DNA from: Georgenia satyanarayanai | Lineage (GTDB): Bacteria > Actinomycetota > Actinomycetes > Actinomycetales > Actinomycetaceae | Assembly: GCF_009193135.1 (NCBI RefSeq) | Contig: NZ_VUKC01000017.1 | Coordinates: forward strand, 1 to 64,000 | Reading direction: 5' to 3' | DNA length: 64,000 nucleotides | Shown: positions 42,888-51,302 of the stretch, in pieces | Numbering within the stretch: position 1 is the first letter of the stretch | How the letters are laid out: each line of letters opens with the position of its first letter | Translations under genes and position numbers: made by a program | The notes under the pieces: model-generated | The model's database searches: none | What the model saw: only the letters and a program-made list of their open reading frames with translations | Told to the model about the DNA's origin: nothing

Positions 42888-43844
42888 ATGCCCCACCGGA
42901 CCGCCGCCCTGCCCGTCTGGCTGGCGGCACTCCTCGCTGCCGCGATCGGCGCCGTCGTCCCCGTGCAGTCGCGCATCAACGGCGACCTCGGCGCGCAGCT
43001 GGAGGACCCGGTCCTCGCCGCCGCGATGAGCTTCGGTGGCGGGCTCGTCGTCATGACGGTGGTCGCGCTGGCACTGCCGCGCGTGCGCCGCGGGGTGCTG
43101 CGGCTGCCGGGCGCGGTGCGCCGGCGTGAGCTGCCGCCCGCCTACCTCCTCGCGGGCACCATCGGCGCCGTCCTCGTCCTCACCCAGTCCGCGGTCGTCG
43201 CCGTCCTCGGGGTCGCGGTGTTCACGGTGGCGGTCGTCGCGGGCCAGACGCTGAGCGGGCTGCTCACCGACGCCATCGGGTTCGCCCAGGACGTGCGGCG
43301 CCGGCCGACGACGCAGCGGCTGGTCGGGGCGGGTCTCGTGCTCGTGGCGGTCGTGCTCGCGGCGTCCTCCTCCTTCACCGGCGAGCGGCCGTGGCAGGAG
43401 CTGCTCCTGCCCGCCCTGCTGCCGCTCGTGGCCGGGCTGCTCACGGGTTTCCAGCACGCCGCGAACGCGCGGGTCGGGGCCGTGGGCGGCTCGCCGTTGA
43501 CGGCGACGGTGTCGAACTTCGTCGCCGGCACGGTGGCGCTCGTCGTCGCGGTGCTCGTGCGCGGCGACGGGCTGCCCGAGGAGCTGCCCGGCGAGTGGTG
43601 GCTCTACACCGGCGGGCTCTACGGCATCGTCTTCATCGCCGGCTCGGCGGCGATCGTCCCGCGCACCGGCGTGCTCGTGCTCGGGCTCGGCTCGATCGCC
43701 GGCCAGCTCATCGGGTCCCTCGCGCTCGACCTCTTCGCACCGGTGGCCGGCTCCTCCGTCAGCCCGACCACCGTGGCCGGGACGCTCCTCGCGCTCGTCG
43801 CGATCTCCCTCGCCTCCCTCCCCCGCCGCGGGGCGCGACGGTAG
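42888..43844 (+). CDS. DMT-superfamily transporter, DUF606/YdcZ type
   Basis: The protein has 318 residues and about ten hydrophobic helices arranged as two similar halves. Each half starts with a pattern close to A-A-I-G-A-V-V-P-V-Q-S-R-I-N and T-G-F-Q-H-A-A-N-A-R-V-G, as in the fused YdcZ family. Substrate is unknown. The ATG at 42888 follows GAGGAGAG. It is a separate unit after the rpsT terminator. Confidence 0.85.
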   Translation: MPHRTAALPVWLAALLAAAIGAVVPVQSRINGDLGAQLEDPVLAAAMSFGGGLVVMTVVALALPRVRRGVLRLPGAVRRRELPPAYLLAGTIGAVLVLTQSAVVAVLGVAVFTVAVVAGQTLSGLLTDAIGFAQDVRRRPTTQRLVGAGLVLVAVVLAASSSFTGERPWQELLLPALLPLVAGLLTGFQHAANARVGAVGGSPLTATVSNFVAGTVALVVAVLVRGDGLPEELPGEWWLYTGGLYGIVFIAGSAAIVPRTGVLVLGLGSIAGQLIGSLALDLFAPVAGSSVSPTTVAGTLLALVAISLASLPRRGARR

Positions 43845-43906
43845 CTGCCGCGCGGGCCTCGCGGGACGGTGCCGAGGGTGTGGGCGGTCCGTGGCACGCT
43901 TGGGGC

Positions 43907-44908
43907 GTGCCCCCGAAGACCCGCCGCAGCGCCGCCCCGTCCGGACTGAGCTGGGACGAGGCCCCGCTCGCTCCCGTCGTCCTCGTGCGCGGCGCCGAGG
44001 GCGTGCTCAGCGACCGCGCCGTCGCGCGCGTCGTCGAGCAGGCCCGGGAGGCCGACGCCGGTACGGAGGTCACCCGCCTCGACGCCGCCGCCTACGACCT
44101 CGGGCGCCTGGAGATGCTCGCCAGCCCCTCGCTGTTCGGGGAGGCACGCTGCATCGTCATCACCGGTGTCGAGAGCTGCACCGACGCCCTCATCGACGAC
44201 ACCATCACCTACCTGCGGGCCCCCGCCGACGACGTCACCCTCGTCCTCCAGCACGGCGGTGGCGTGCGCGGCAAACGCCTGCTCGACGCCGTGACCAAGG
44301 CCGGGCACCCCGTCGTCGCCTGCGAGCCGGTCAAGCGCGACGCCGAGAAGGCGGCCTTCGTCGCCGCGGAGTTCCGGCGCGCCCGGCGCCAGATCGACCA
44401 GGACGCGATCCAGGCGCTCGTCCAGGCCCTGGGCTCGGACCTGCGCGAGCTCGCCGCCGCGTGCACCCAGCTCGTCGCGGACACCACCGGCCGCATCGGC
44501 GCGGACGTCGTCGAGCGCTACCACGGCGGACGGGTGGAGGCGACGGGCTTCAAGGTCGCCGACGCCGCCATCTCGGGCCACGCCGGGCAGGCCGTCACCC
44601 TGCTGCGGCACGCCGTCGAGACGGGCGCGAACCCCGTGGTCATCGTCGCGGCGCTGGCGGTCAAGCTCCGCACCATGGCGAAGGTCGAGGCGATGTCGGG
44701 CCGCGGGGGCGCCGGCGGCCTGGGCCTGGCGCCGTGGCAGGTGGACCAGGCGCGGCGCGAGCTCGCCGGCTGGGGCCCGGAGGGGCTGGCCCGCGCGATC
44801 ACCGCCGTCGCCGCGGCGGACGCCGAGGTCAAGGGCCTGAGCCGGGACCCGGTCTTCGCCGTCGAGCGGGCGGTGCTGCGCATCGCCGCCAGCCGGGGCC
44901 GGCGGTGA
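43907..44908 (+). CDS. holA: DNA polymerase III subunit delta
   Basis: The protein has 333 residues, the usual HolA length. It opens the sliding clamp as part of the clamp loader. The N-terminal part shows the degenerate AAA pattern of delta (V-V-L-V-R-G-A-E-G-V-L); the middle has F-G-E-A-R-C-I-V-I; the C-terminal collar domain contains G-L-A-P-W-Q-V-D-Q-A-R-R-E-L. I use GTG at 43907. The stop overlaps the NUDIX start by 4 nt. It lies opposite comEC, a common holA-comEC neighbourhood. Confidence 0.94.
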   Translation: MPPKTRRSAAPSGLSWDEAPLAPVVLVRGAEGVLSDRAVARVVEQAREADAGTEVTRLDAAAYDLGRLEMLASPSLFGEARCIVITGVESCTDALIDDTITYLRAPADDVTLVLQHGGGVRGKRLLDAVTKAGHPVVACEPVKRDAEKAAFVAAEFRRARRQIDQDAIQALVQALGSDLRELAAACTQLVADTTGRIGADVVERYHGGRVEATGFKVADAAISGHAGQAVTLLRHAVETGANPVVIVAALAVKLRTMAKVEAMSGRGGAGGLGLAPWQVDQARRELAGWGPEGLARAITAVAAADAEVKGLSRDPVFAVERAVLRIAASRGRR

Positions 44909-45414
44909 GCGACGCGTCCGGTGCCGGCCCGGTCCACCGCTACCGCGTGGTGCCCGCGGCCTACGTCCTCCTCCTGCGCGCGGAGCCCGACGGCACGGAC
45001 AGCGTGCTGCTCCAGCTCCGCGCGGGCACCGGGTTCATGGACGGGCACTGGGCGTGCGGGGCGGCCGGCCACGTCGAGGCCGGGGAGAGCGTGCTCGCGG
45101 GAGCCGTGCGGGAGGCCGCCGAGGAGCTCGGCGTGGCGGTCGCTCCCGCGGACCTGCTGCCCCTCACCGTCATGCACCGCACGCAGGGCACCGGCCTGGC
45201 GATCGACGAGCGGGTCGACTTCTTCCTGGGGTGCCGCAGCTGGCGCGGCGAGCCGCGCCTCCAGGAGGACAAGGCCGCGGACCTGCGCTGGGTGCGCCTG
45301 GACGCGCTCGGCTCGCTCCCCGAGCCGGTGGTCCCGCACGAGCGGCTGGTCCTAGACGCCCTCGCTGCCGGCACGCTGACCCCCGTGACGACCTTCGGCT
45401 TCGCTCAGCACTGA
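44905..45414 (+). CDS. NUDIX hydrolase
   Basis: The protein has 169 residues. The NUDIX box is perfect: G-H-V-E-A-G-E at its start and R-E-A-A-E-E-L-G-V at its end (about 54-76). It hydrolyses a nucleoside-diphosphate-linked compound; the substrate is not readable from sequence. The GTG at 44905 overlaps holA. Its last 10 nt overlap the 3' end of comEC on the other strand. Confidence 0.9.
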   Translation: MSDASGAGPVHRYRVVPAAYVLLLRAEPDGTDSVLLQLRAGTGFMDGHWACGAAGHVEAGESVLAGAVREAAEELGVAVAPADLLPLTVMHRTQGTGLAIDERVDFFLGCRSWRGEPRLQEDKAADLRWVRLDALGSLPEPVVPHERLVLDALAAGTLTPVTTFGFAQH

Positions 45415-47768
45415 GCGGCGAGCCCGTCGTCGCCCGGCACGACGACGACGGCGCCGCACTCGTCGGTCCGCAGCACCAGGGCGCCGCCGCGTCCGTACAG
45501 CTCGAGCGTCGGCGCGGCCGGGTGCCCGAAGTCGTTGTCCGCGCCGACGCTGACGAGCGCGAGCCGCCCACCGACCGCCTCGGCGAGCGCAGGCAGCTGC
45601 GCCGCGGACCCGTGGTGCGGGACGAGGACGACGTCGACCCCGCCGGGCGGTACCGACCCGGCGACGGCGAGCTCGCTGAGGAGGCCGCGCTGCCCGTCCG
45701 GCTCGAGGTCCCCCAGCGCGAGGACCGAGAGGTCCGCGGTCTCCAGGTGCACGACGAGCGAGAGGTCGTTCGCGACGTCGTCGTCACCCCGGGTGGCGAG
45801 CTCGACCGCCCGCGGTGTCGGCCACAGGCCGCGCCACCGCACCCCGGCCACCTCACCGTCCGTCCCGGTGCCCACACGCTCGACGGTGGCCCCCTCCTCC
45901 GCGAGCGCCGCCAGGACCTGCCGCTCGGCGGTGGGCGGGCCGTCGTGGGGGGTGAGGAGGACGTGGTGGACGTCGACGGCGTCGAGGACCTCCGGCAGCC
46001 CGCCGACGTGGTCGGCGTGGAGGTGGGTGAGGACGAGGAGGTCGACCTCCCGCACCCCGGCGCCCACGAGACAGTCGGCGGCAGCCGGCCCCGCAGGTCC
46101 GACGTCGACGACGACGGCGGAGCGCGGGCCGCTGCGCAGGGCGAAGCCGCTGCCCTGGCCGACGTCGCACTGGATCGCGAGCCAGTCGCCGGGGACGCCG
46201 GCGACCAGACCGCCGATCGCCCGGCGCGGGCCGGGGACGACCGCCAGGACGAGGACGAGCGCGCCGACGCCCGCCCCGACCACCCGGGCCCGGTGCCCGC
46301 GGCTGGCGATGGCGAGGGCGAGCACCGTGACCGAGGCGAGCAGCACCGCACCGGCGAGCCCACCCAGCCACGGCAGCCGCGCGCCGGGGAGCTCGGCCCA
46401 CCCCGTCGCGACCCAGGCGATCCAACCGGTGAACCAGCCGGCCGCCGCGGCGAGCGGCTCGGTGAGGCCGGGCAGCCACGGGGAGACGACCGTGGCGACG
46501 ACGCCGAGCACGGTGGCCGGCGGCACCGCCGGTGCGGCGAGGACGTTCGCGGGTACCGCGTACGTGGCGACCGCGGGCTCGAGAAGGATGACCACCGGAG
46601 CGCAGCACACCTGCGCCGCGGCGGGCACGGCCACGACGTGGGCGAGGGTGCGCGGCAGGCGGTGGGACAGGGCGGCGGCCCACGGCCCGGCGAGGACGAC
46701 GAGGCCGGTCGTGGCGAGCACCGAGAGGACGAACCCGTAGGACCGGGCCAGCCACGGGTCGAGGACGAGCAGGAGGACGACCGCGCTGCACAGTGCGGGC
46801 AGTGCCCGCGCGGGCCGGCCGAGCAGGAGGGCGAGCAGCGCGACGGCGCCCATCGTCGCCGAGCGCAGCACGCTGGCCTCCGGCCGCACGAGGACGACGA
46901 AGCACACGAGCACCGCCCCGCCGACGGCCGCGCGCAACCAGCGCGGCGCCCAGCTGAGCCCGGCGAGCACGGCACCGAGGACGATGGCGACGTGCGCGCC
47001 GGAGACCGCGGTGACGTGGGTGAGGGAGACCGCCGTCATCGCGTCGTCCAGCTCGGGTGGCAGGCGGGAGTCGTCACCGACGGCGATGCCGGGCACGAGA
47101 CCCCGGGCCTGGGCCGGTGCGTCCTCCACGGCGGCGACGAGGCCGCCGCGCATCCGGCTCGCGAGGCGCTGGTGGGCCGGTGGCGGAGCCTCGACCTCGG
47201 GGTCGGCGTGGACGATGACGAGCGCGACGACGTCCTCCCCCGGCTCGGTGGCGACGAGCCGTCCGGTGAGGCGCACCCGCGCGCCGAGCTCGGCGTCGGC
47301 CCAGCTCGGCGGCGCGAGCAGGAGGACCGGCGCCCGCGCACGGGCGGTCAGCCCACGGCCGACGACGAGGTCGGCTCGCACCGGCACCATGGCCCGCTCA
47401 CCTCCCCCGCGCTCGGGAGGGTCCGTGAGGAGGGCGGGGTCCCCGGTCACCGGCCCGCTCACCGTGACGACGGCGCCGGCCGCGACGAGCTCGGTGAGCA
47501 GCCCGCTCGCCCGCTGGTGGACGTGCGCGCCGGCGGCTCCGAGTGTGAGCGCGGCGACGACGAGTGCGAGCGCCGCGGTGGCCTGGGGCGTGGGCCCGGC
47601 CCGGTCGCGGTGTCGTCCCCCGCCGCGCAGCGACCACGCGGTGCGGGCGGCGACGAGCAGGAGCAGCACGGCACCGGCGACGGCGACCGGTGGCGGCGGC
47701 AGCACCCCGAGGAAGGCGACCGTCCACGCGGCGAGCGCGGCGGGCACGAGGCGCAGGTCGAGGGTCAC
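45405..47768 (-). CDS. comEC: ComEC/Rec2-family DNA-uptake channel
   Basis: The protein has 787 residues. N-terminal membrane helices and an OB-like DUF4131 region come first (about 1-200). The competence-domain helices follow (about 215-500), with T-H-V-T-A-V-S-G-A-H. The C-terminal metallo-beta-lactamase domain has T-H-L-H-A-D-H-V-G-G (about 583). The channel translocates single-stranded DNA; the hydrolase domain may degrade the other strand. The GTG at 47768 overlaps the comEA stop. No pilus genes are in the window, so competence is not shown. Confidence 0.94.
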   Translation of the reverse strand: MTLDLRLVPAALAAWTVAFLGVLPPPPVAVAGAVLLLLVAARTAWSLRGGGRHRDRAGPTPQATAALALVVAALTLGAAGAHVHQRASGLLTELVAAGAVVTVSGPVTGDPALLTDPPERGGGERAMVPVRADLVVGRGLTARARAPVLLLAPPSWADAELGARVRLTGRLVATEPGEDVVALVIVHADPEVEAPPPAHQRLASRMRGGLVAAVEDAPAQARGLVPGIAVGDDSRLPPELDDAMTAVSLTHVTAVSGAHVAIVLGAVLAGLSWAPRWLRAAVGGAVLVCFVVLVRPEASVLRSATMGAVALLALLLGRPARALPALCSAVVLLLVLDPWLARSYGFVLSVLATTGLVVLAGPWAAALSHRLPRTLAHVVAVPAAAQVCCAPVVILLEPAVATYAVPANVLAAPAVPPATVLGVVATVVSPWLPGLTEPLAAAAGWFTGWIAWVATGWAELPGARLPWLGGLAGAVLLASVTVLALAIASRGHRARVVGAGVGALVLVLAVVPGPRRAIGGLVAGVPGDWLAIQCDVGQGSGFALRSGPRSAVVVDVGPAGPAAADCLVGAGVREVDLLVLTHLHADHVGGLPEVLDAVDVHHVLLTPHDGPPTAERQVLAALAEEGATVERVGTGTDGEVAGVRWRGLWPTPRAVELATRGDDDVANDLSLVVHLETADLSVLALGDLEPDGQRGLLSELAVAGSVPPGGVDVVLVPHHGSAAQLPALAEAVGGRLALVSVGADNDFGHPAAPTLELYGRGGALVLRTDECGAVVVVPGDDGLAAQC

Positions 47769-48718
47769 ACCCGCACCCGCTCCCGCAGCTTCTCCAGCGT
47801 GGCCGGACCGATGCCGGAGACCTCGAGCAGCTCCTCGACGGAGTGGAAGGGACCGTTCGCGTCGCGCCACTCGAGGATCCGCTGCGCGATCGCCGGACCC
47901 ACCCCGGGCAGGGTGTCGAGCGCGGCGAGGTCGGCCGAGTTGAGGTCGATGACCCCGCCCTCGGCGGCCGGTTCGCCCGCGACCGGTCCGCCGCCGTCGG
48001 GCACCGGTCCCTCGCCGCCCGCGCCGCCCGGTGGCGCCTCCCCCACCCGCGGCACGTACACCTGCTCACCGTCGACGAGCGGCCGGGCGAGGTTCACGGC
48101 GGCCAGCTCGGCGTCCTCCTGCCCGCCACCCGCTGCGGTGACAGCGTCGGCGACGCGGGCCCCCGTGGGCAGCTCGACCACCCCGGGCTCGTGGACGGCC
48201 CCCGCCACGTGGACGACCACGACGCCGGCCGGCTCGGGCATCTCCCCTGCCACGGGCTCGCCCTCCGCGGTCCCCTCCGAGGTCTCCGTGGCGAGCGGTT
48301 CGGGCGGTACGGCCTCGGACGGACCGGGGTCGATCATCGGGGTCACCTGCGGCACCGGGACGGCGTCGGACGGGCCGAGGGCGATCGCGCGGGCGACCAC
48401 CGCGCCGGCGAAGGCCGCCACCACGGCGAGCACGACGACGACCGCCCGGCCCGAGACCGTCCACCGGCGCACCGGCCGCTCCTGTGTGCCCTCACCCCGC
48501 CGGCCACCACCGGCACGCACCGCCGCTCCGCTGCCGGCCCGCCTGCTCACGAGGCCCTCCGCCGCGCGGTCGTCCCCCCGCTGCTCCCCGCTGACGATGC
48601 GGTCGAACTCGCGCCCGGCGTCGTCGTCGAGGTCGAGGTGCCCGGACGTAGCCGTGTAGGCGCGGCGGGTCAGCGCCCGCAGCCTGGCCGCGGAGTCCGT
48701 CCGCCTCGTCGGTGCCAT
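47765..48718 (-). CDS. comEA: ComEA-family helix-hairpin-helix DNA-binding protein
   Basis: The protein has 317 residues. A long cytoplasmic N-terminus of about 85 residues precedes one transmembrane helix (about 90-112). An SLBB domain (about 160-220) has V-V-V-H-V-A-G-A-V-H-E-P-G-V-V. A Gly/Pro linker then leads to tandem HhH motifs (about 255-317) with I-D-L-N-S-A-D and L-P-G-V-G-P-A-I-A. It is a DNA receptor for uptake. The ATG at 48718 is used; the cytoplasmic extension is longer than in Bacillus ComEA. It is co-transcribed with comEC. Confidence 0.94.
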   Translation of the reverse strand: MAPTRRTDSAARLRALTRRAYTATSGHLDLDDDAGREFDRIVSGEQRGDDRAAEGLVSRRAGSGAAVRAGGGRRGEGTQERPVRRWTVSGRAVVVVLAVVAAFAGAVVARAIALGPSDAVPVPQVTPMIDPGPSEAVPPEPLATETSEGTAEGEPVAGEMPEPAGVVVVHVAGAVHEPGVVELPTGARVADAVTAAGGGQEDAELAAVNLARPLVDGEQVYVPRVGEAPPGGAGGEGPVPDGGGPVAGEPAAEGGVIDLNSADLAALDTLPGVGPAIAQRILEWRDANGPFHSVEELLEVSGIGPATLEKLRERVRV

Positions 48719-48830
48719 GCGCGTGACCGTACGGACCGCGGCGGACGCGACCCCGACGGCGGGTGCCCCACCGGGGACTGCCCGGTCCGCCGTCGTCCTG
48801 TGGAGCAGTGCGGGCGCCGTGGACCGCGGT

Positions 48831-49730
48831 TCAGTCACCCGCCGGGGCGAGCGCCACGCCGACGACACCGGGACCCGTGTGCGCCCCGACGACGGCGGTG
48901 ACCTCGCTGCGGACGATGCTCGCCACCCGCGCACCCGTCTCGGTCAGGCGCTGCTCGAGCGCAGCGGCGAGGGCGTCGGCGGTCGTGGTGTCGGCGAAGT
49001 GGTGGACTGCCACCCGGACCGGTCCGCCGTCGCCGCGGGGCGCCGCCGCACCCGGCCCGCCCGCCGCCCGGACGGCGAGCTCGACGATCCGCCGCTGCGT
49101 CCGCGCCGCCCCGCGGGCCGTCTCGGCGACCGCCAGTCTCCCGCCCCGCAGGGCGAGGATCGGGCGGACGCCGAGGGCCGAGCCGAGGAAGACCCGTGCG
49201 GGACCGATGCGTCCTCCCCGCGCGAGGTGGTGGAGGTCCGGCACGGCGAAGAGGACGCTGCTGCGGGCCGCCGTCTCCCGTGCTGCGGCGAGGACGCCGT
49301 CGGCGCTCACCCCGCGCGCCGCACGCTCGGCTGCCGCGAGCGCCGCGAAACCCGTCCCGCCGCCGACCGTGCGGGTGTCGACGACGTGCACGGGGGTCCC
49401 GCGGCGCCCGGTGACCTCCTCGGCCGCCCGGCGGGCGTGCGCGACGGTTCCCGACAGCTCGGCCGACAGGTGCACGCACACGACGGCGGAGGCGCCGTCG
49501 TCGACGGCCGCCTCCATCGCGTCGGTGAGCGCCTGCCGGGACGGGCCGGACGTCGTCGCCGTCCCGCCCGCCCGGAGGTGCGCGGCGAGCCCCTCGCGGC
49601 TGAGGTCGTCGTCGGGGTGGTCCGCGCCGTTGATCAGGACGCGTAGGGGGACCACCCGGATCCCCAGGCGCTGCGCCGTCTGCGGCGACAGCGAGGCCGT
49701 GGAGTCGGTGAGGACCACGACGCCGGGCAT
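48831..49730 (-). CDS. DegV family protein (fatty-acid-binding)
   Basis: The protein has 299 residues. It has the DegV N-terminal motif T-D-S-T-A-S-L-S (about 8-15), then T-A-T-T-S-G-P-S-R, and a second fold half with V-G-V-A-L-A-P near the end. In Firmicutes, homologues (FakB) deliver fatty acids to a FakA kinase; no fakA is in the window, so the role here is not fixed. The ATG at 49730 is used; a GTG directly before it is possible. The 112-nt gap to comEA holds nothing recognisable. Confidence 0.9.
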   Translation of the reverse strand: MPGVVVLTDSTASLSPQTAQRLGIRVVPLRVLINGADHPDDDLSREGLAAHLRAGGTATTSGPSRQALTDAMEAAVDDGASAVVCVHLSAELSGTVAHARRAAEEVTGRRGTPVHVVDTRTVGGGTGFAALAAAERAARGVSADGVLAAARETAARSSVLFAVPDLHHLARGGRIGPARVFLGSALGVRPILALRGGRLAVAETARGAARTQRRIVELAVRAAGGPGAAAPRGDGGPVRVAVHHFADTTTADALAAALEQRLTETGARVASIVRSEVTAVVGAHTGPGVVGVALAPAGD

Positions 49731-49811
49731 CACCCCATCATCGCACCCGGGGCTCGAGCTGCCGGCCCCGGGCACGAGACCGTGCCCGGGCTCGCGGCCG
49801 CCGTCCCCGCG

Positions 49812-50783
49812 TCACGCCGGGACCGGCTGCGTCTCCGACGCTCCCGCCACGGTCACCAGGCCCCGTGCCTGCAGCGCCGGGATGATCCCCCGCAGCAGCC
49901 GCTGGACGTCGGCGGGGATGGAGCCGGGGAGGACGACGAAGCCGTCCGCGGCGCCCGCCTCGACCCACTTCTCGATGGTCGCGACGACGTCGCCCACCGT
50001 GCCGACGGCCTCGAGCGAGCCCGCCCACCCGGCGTCGCCACCGGCGATGTCGGTGAGGAGGTCCGCCCGGGCACGGGCGGACTCGTAGTCGGCCGCGATG
50101 ACGGTCCGGAGGTCGACGAGGACGCGGACGGGGCCACGGCCGGCGGCGCGCGCGGCGGAGCGCACGGCGAAGCGCAGCTCGCGCGCCCAGCTCAGGTCGG
50201 CCTCGCGGAGGCGGACGACGTCGGCGAGCTCGCCCGCGGCGGCGAGGTCGGCCTCCTCCTCGAGCGGGACGACGACGGTGGGCCGCTGGCTGGAGCGGGC
50301 CGCCGTGCTGCGGACGAGCTCCTCGAGCAGGTCCCCGAGCTGGGGCAGCGCGGCCACCGGCGCCTGCTCACCGCGCGCGATCTGCAGGCCGGCCCACGAG
50401 CCGCTCTTGCGGTTGAACTGGGCCAGCTCGGCGGCCACAGCGGAGTCGGCGCGGCCGACCTGGACGGTGGGCACGAGGCCCGTGCCGCCGGCGCTCGGGC
50501 TGATGCGGCGGGCGGCGATGACCGGGTCGAGCCAGGCGTTGGCCCGCGGTCCGACGTCGGCCCGGAGGCGGAAGTCCTCACCGAGCGTGACGAAGGAGAC
50601 CCCGCCCTTGTGAGCGGCACGGGCGTAGGAGGCGAGGCGGACGAGGTTGGCCTGCTCGGCGGGCAGGCCGGCGGCCGCCTCCCGGTCGTGGGCGGGGGCG
50701 CCGAGTCCGGAGAGGTCGAGGGCGATCGTCGCGGTGGTCGAGGTCGTCGCGGTGGTACGGGTGGGCAGGAACGCAGCAGTCAT
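49812..50783 (-). CDS. Luciferase-like (LLM) flavin-dependent monooxygenase
   Basis: The protein has about 323 residues, short for the NtaA/SsuD/DszA-like group. N-terminal strand A-L-D-L-S-G-L-G, L-A-S-Y-A-R-A-A-H-K-G-G and a TIM-barrel strand pattern are seen. The C-terminus has G-A-A-D-G-F-V-V-L-P-G-S-I-P-A-D-V and I-I-P-A-L-Q-A-R-G, typical of the class. It would use reduced FMN to cleave a C-S bond or oxidise a sulfur or nitrogen compound. The SAM-IV riboswitch and Met/Cys-rich leader upstream indicate sulfur metabolism. The ATG at 50783 has no strong ribosome site; a GTG at 50804 is an alternative. The flavin reductase at 53299-53814 is a candidate partner. Confidence 0.82.
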   Translation of the reverse strand: MTAAFLPTRTTATTSTTATIALDLSGLGAPAHDREAAAGLPAEQANLVRLASYARAAHKGGVSFVTLGEDFRLRADVGPRANAWLDPVIAARRISPSAGGTGLVPTVQVGRADSAVAAELAQFNRKSGSWAGLQIARGEQAPVAALPQLGDLLEELVRSTAARSSQRPTVVVPLEEEADLAAAGELADVVRLREADLSWARELRFAVRSAARAAGRGPVRVLVDLRTVIAADYESARARADLLTDIAGGDAGWAGSLEAVGTVGDVVATIEKWVEAGAADGFVVLPGSIPADVQRLLRGIIPALQARGLVTVAGASETQPVPA

Positions 50784-50937
50784 GGCAGCACCAATCAAGG
50801 TCACAGCGCCTGGGGGCGCCGGGAAGGACGTCGAGACCTGATACGCCTGGTCCGGCGCCTGGCGTGTCACTCGCCGGCGGCTCGGGGGCTGGATCAGGGG
50901 TGACGCGTCAGCGCGGCTCGCGCCGAGGGCGTCGCTT

Positions 50938-50964
50938 CCGTATGTCTCAGACCGACATACACGG
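50938..50964 (-). promoter_or_regulatory. Hairpin over the stop codon of the leader ORF
   Basis: GTATGTC (minus strand, complement of 50954-50960) pairs with GACATAC (complement of 50940-50946) around a 7-nt loop that contains the leader's TGA stop. A ribosome pausing on the Met/Cys codons just upstream would keep it open or closed. It could act as an attenuator or a downstream start-site control; no T-tract follows. Confidence 0.5.
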
Positions 50965-51033
50965 ACGACCGCACATGCACATGCTGCTGCCGCGACGGCT
51001 GGTGGTCTGCCGGGGGCTGAGGTGCGTGGTCAT
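50947..51033 (-). CDS. Met/Cys-rich leader peptide ORF (28 aa)
   Basis: The ORF lies between the SAM-IV riboswitch and the LLM monooxygenase. The ATG at 51033 is preceded by AAGGACG about 10 nt upstream. The peptide begins M-T-T-H-L-S-P-R and ends M-C-M-C-G-R-P-C-M-S-V, so 7 of 28 residues are Met or Cys, 6 of them in the last 11. Actinobacteria use short Cys-rich ORFs as cysteine-responsive attenuators of sulfur genes; this resembles them in position and composition. Its function as a sensor is inferred. Translation is not proven. Confidence 0.6.
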   Translation of the reverse strand: MTTHLSPRQTTSRRGSSMCMCGRPCMSV

Positions 51034-51079
51034 CCTGGTACGTCCTTCGCGTGCTGGCACCGTCACGGTGCGCTCCGTT

Positions 51080-51198
51080 GTCCCGACGGTCACGGGACCA
51101 GGTCATCACCCGGGGCACCCGCCGCACGTGGCGGGTTGCCGACCAGCAAGCCGGGGCTTAGCGCACTCGAGGTGCGCACTGGTGCTCTGAACCTGGGG
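51080..51198 (-). ncRNA. SAM-IV riboswitch aptamer
   Basis: Read on the minus strand the core contains AAGCCCCGGCTTGCTGG, CGGCAACCC and GTGCCCCGGGTGATGACC, which are the hallmark conserved segments of SAM-IV (SAM-I clan) aptamers. P1 is formed by CCAGGT (5') and ACCTGG (3'). A further hairpin GTCCCG-7 nt-CGGGAC (51080-51098) directly after P1 matches the extra 3' hairpin that distinguishes SAM-IV from SAM-I. It senses S-adenosylmethionine and usually turns off sulfur or methionine genes. The output structure before 51033 is not clear to me. Confidence 0.9.
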
Positions 51199-51201
51199 CC
51201 G

Positions 51202-51231
51202 ACGCTAGCGGGGTCTCACTTCATGTGTCAA
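51202..51231 (-). promoter_or_regulatory. Promoter of the riboswitch-LLM transcript
   Basis: A perfect TTGACA (complement of 51226-51231), 18-nt spacer and TAGCGT (complement of 51202-51207). Transcription would start about 7 nt later, right at the 5' strand of riboswitch P1. Confidence 0.8.
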
Positions 51232-51302
51232 CTGTCACGCGCTCGAATGTCAGTGGTCGGTCATACGGTGGGGTCATCAGGTTCACGGAGGTGGTGAGCA
51301 AG

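Noticed and set aside
45054-48659. Long plus-strand frame of about 1200 codons
   Set aside because: Antisense to comEC/comEA with low-complexity translation; the minus strand has clear ComEC and ComEA motifs.
51080-51198. Reading the aptamer as SAM-I (S-box) or as a cobalamin riboswitch
   Set aside because: The short core, its exact conserved segments and the extra 3' hairpin after P1 fit SAM-IV; no S-box kink-turn motif or B12 box was found.
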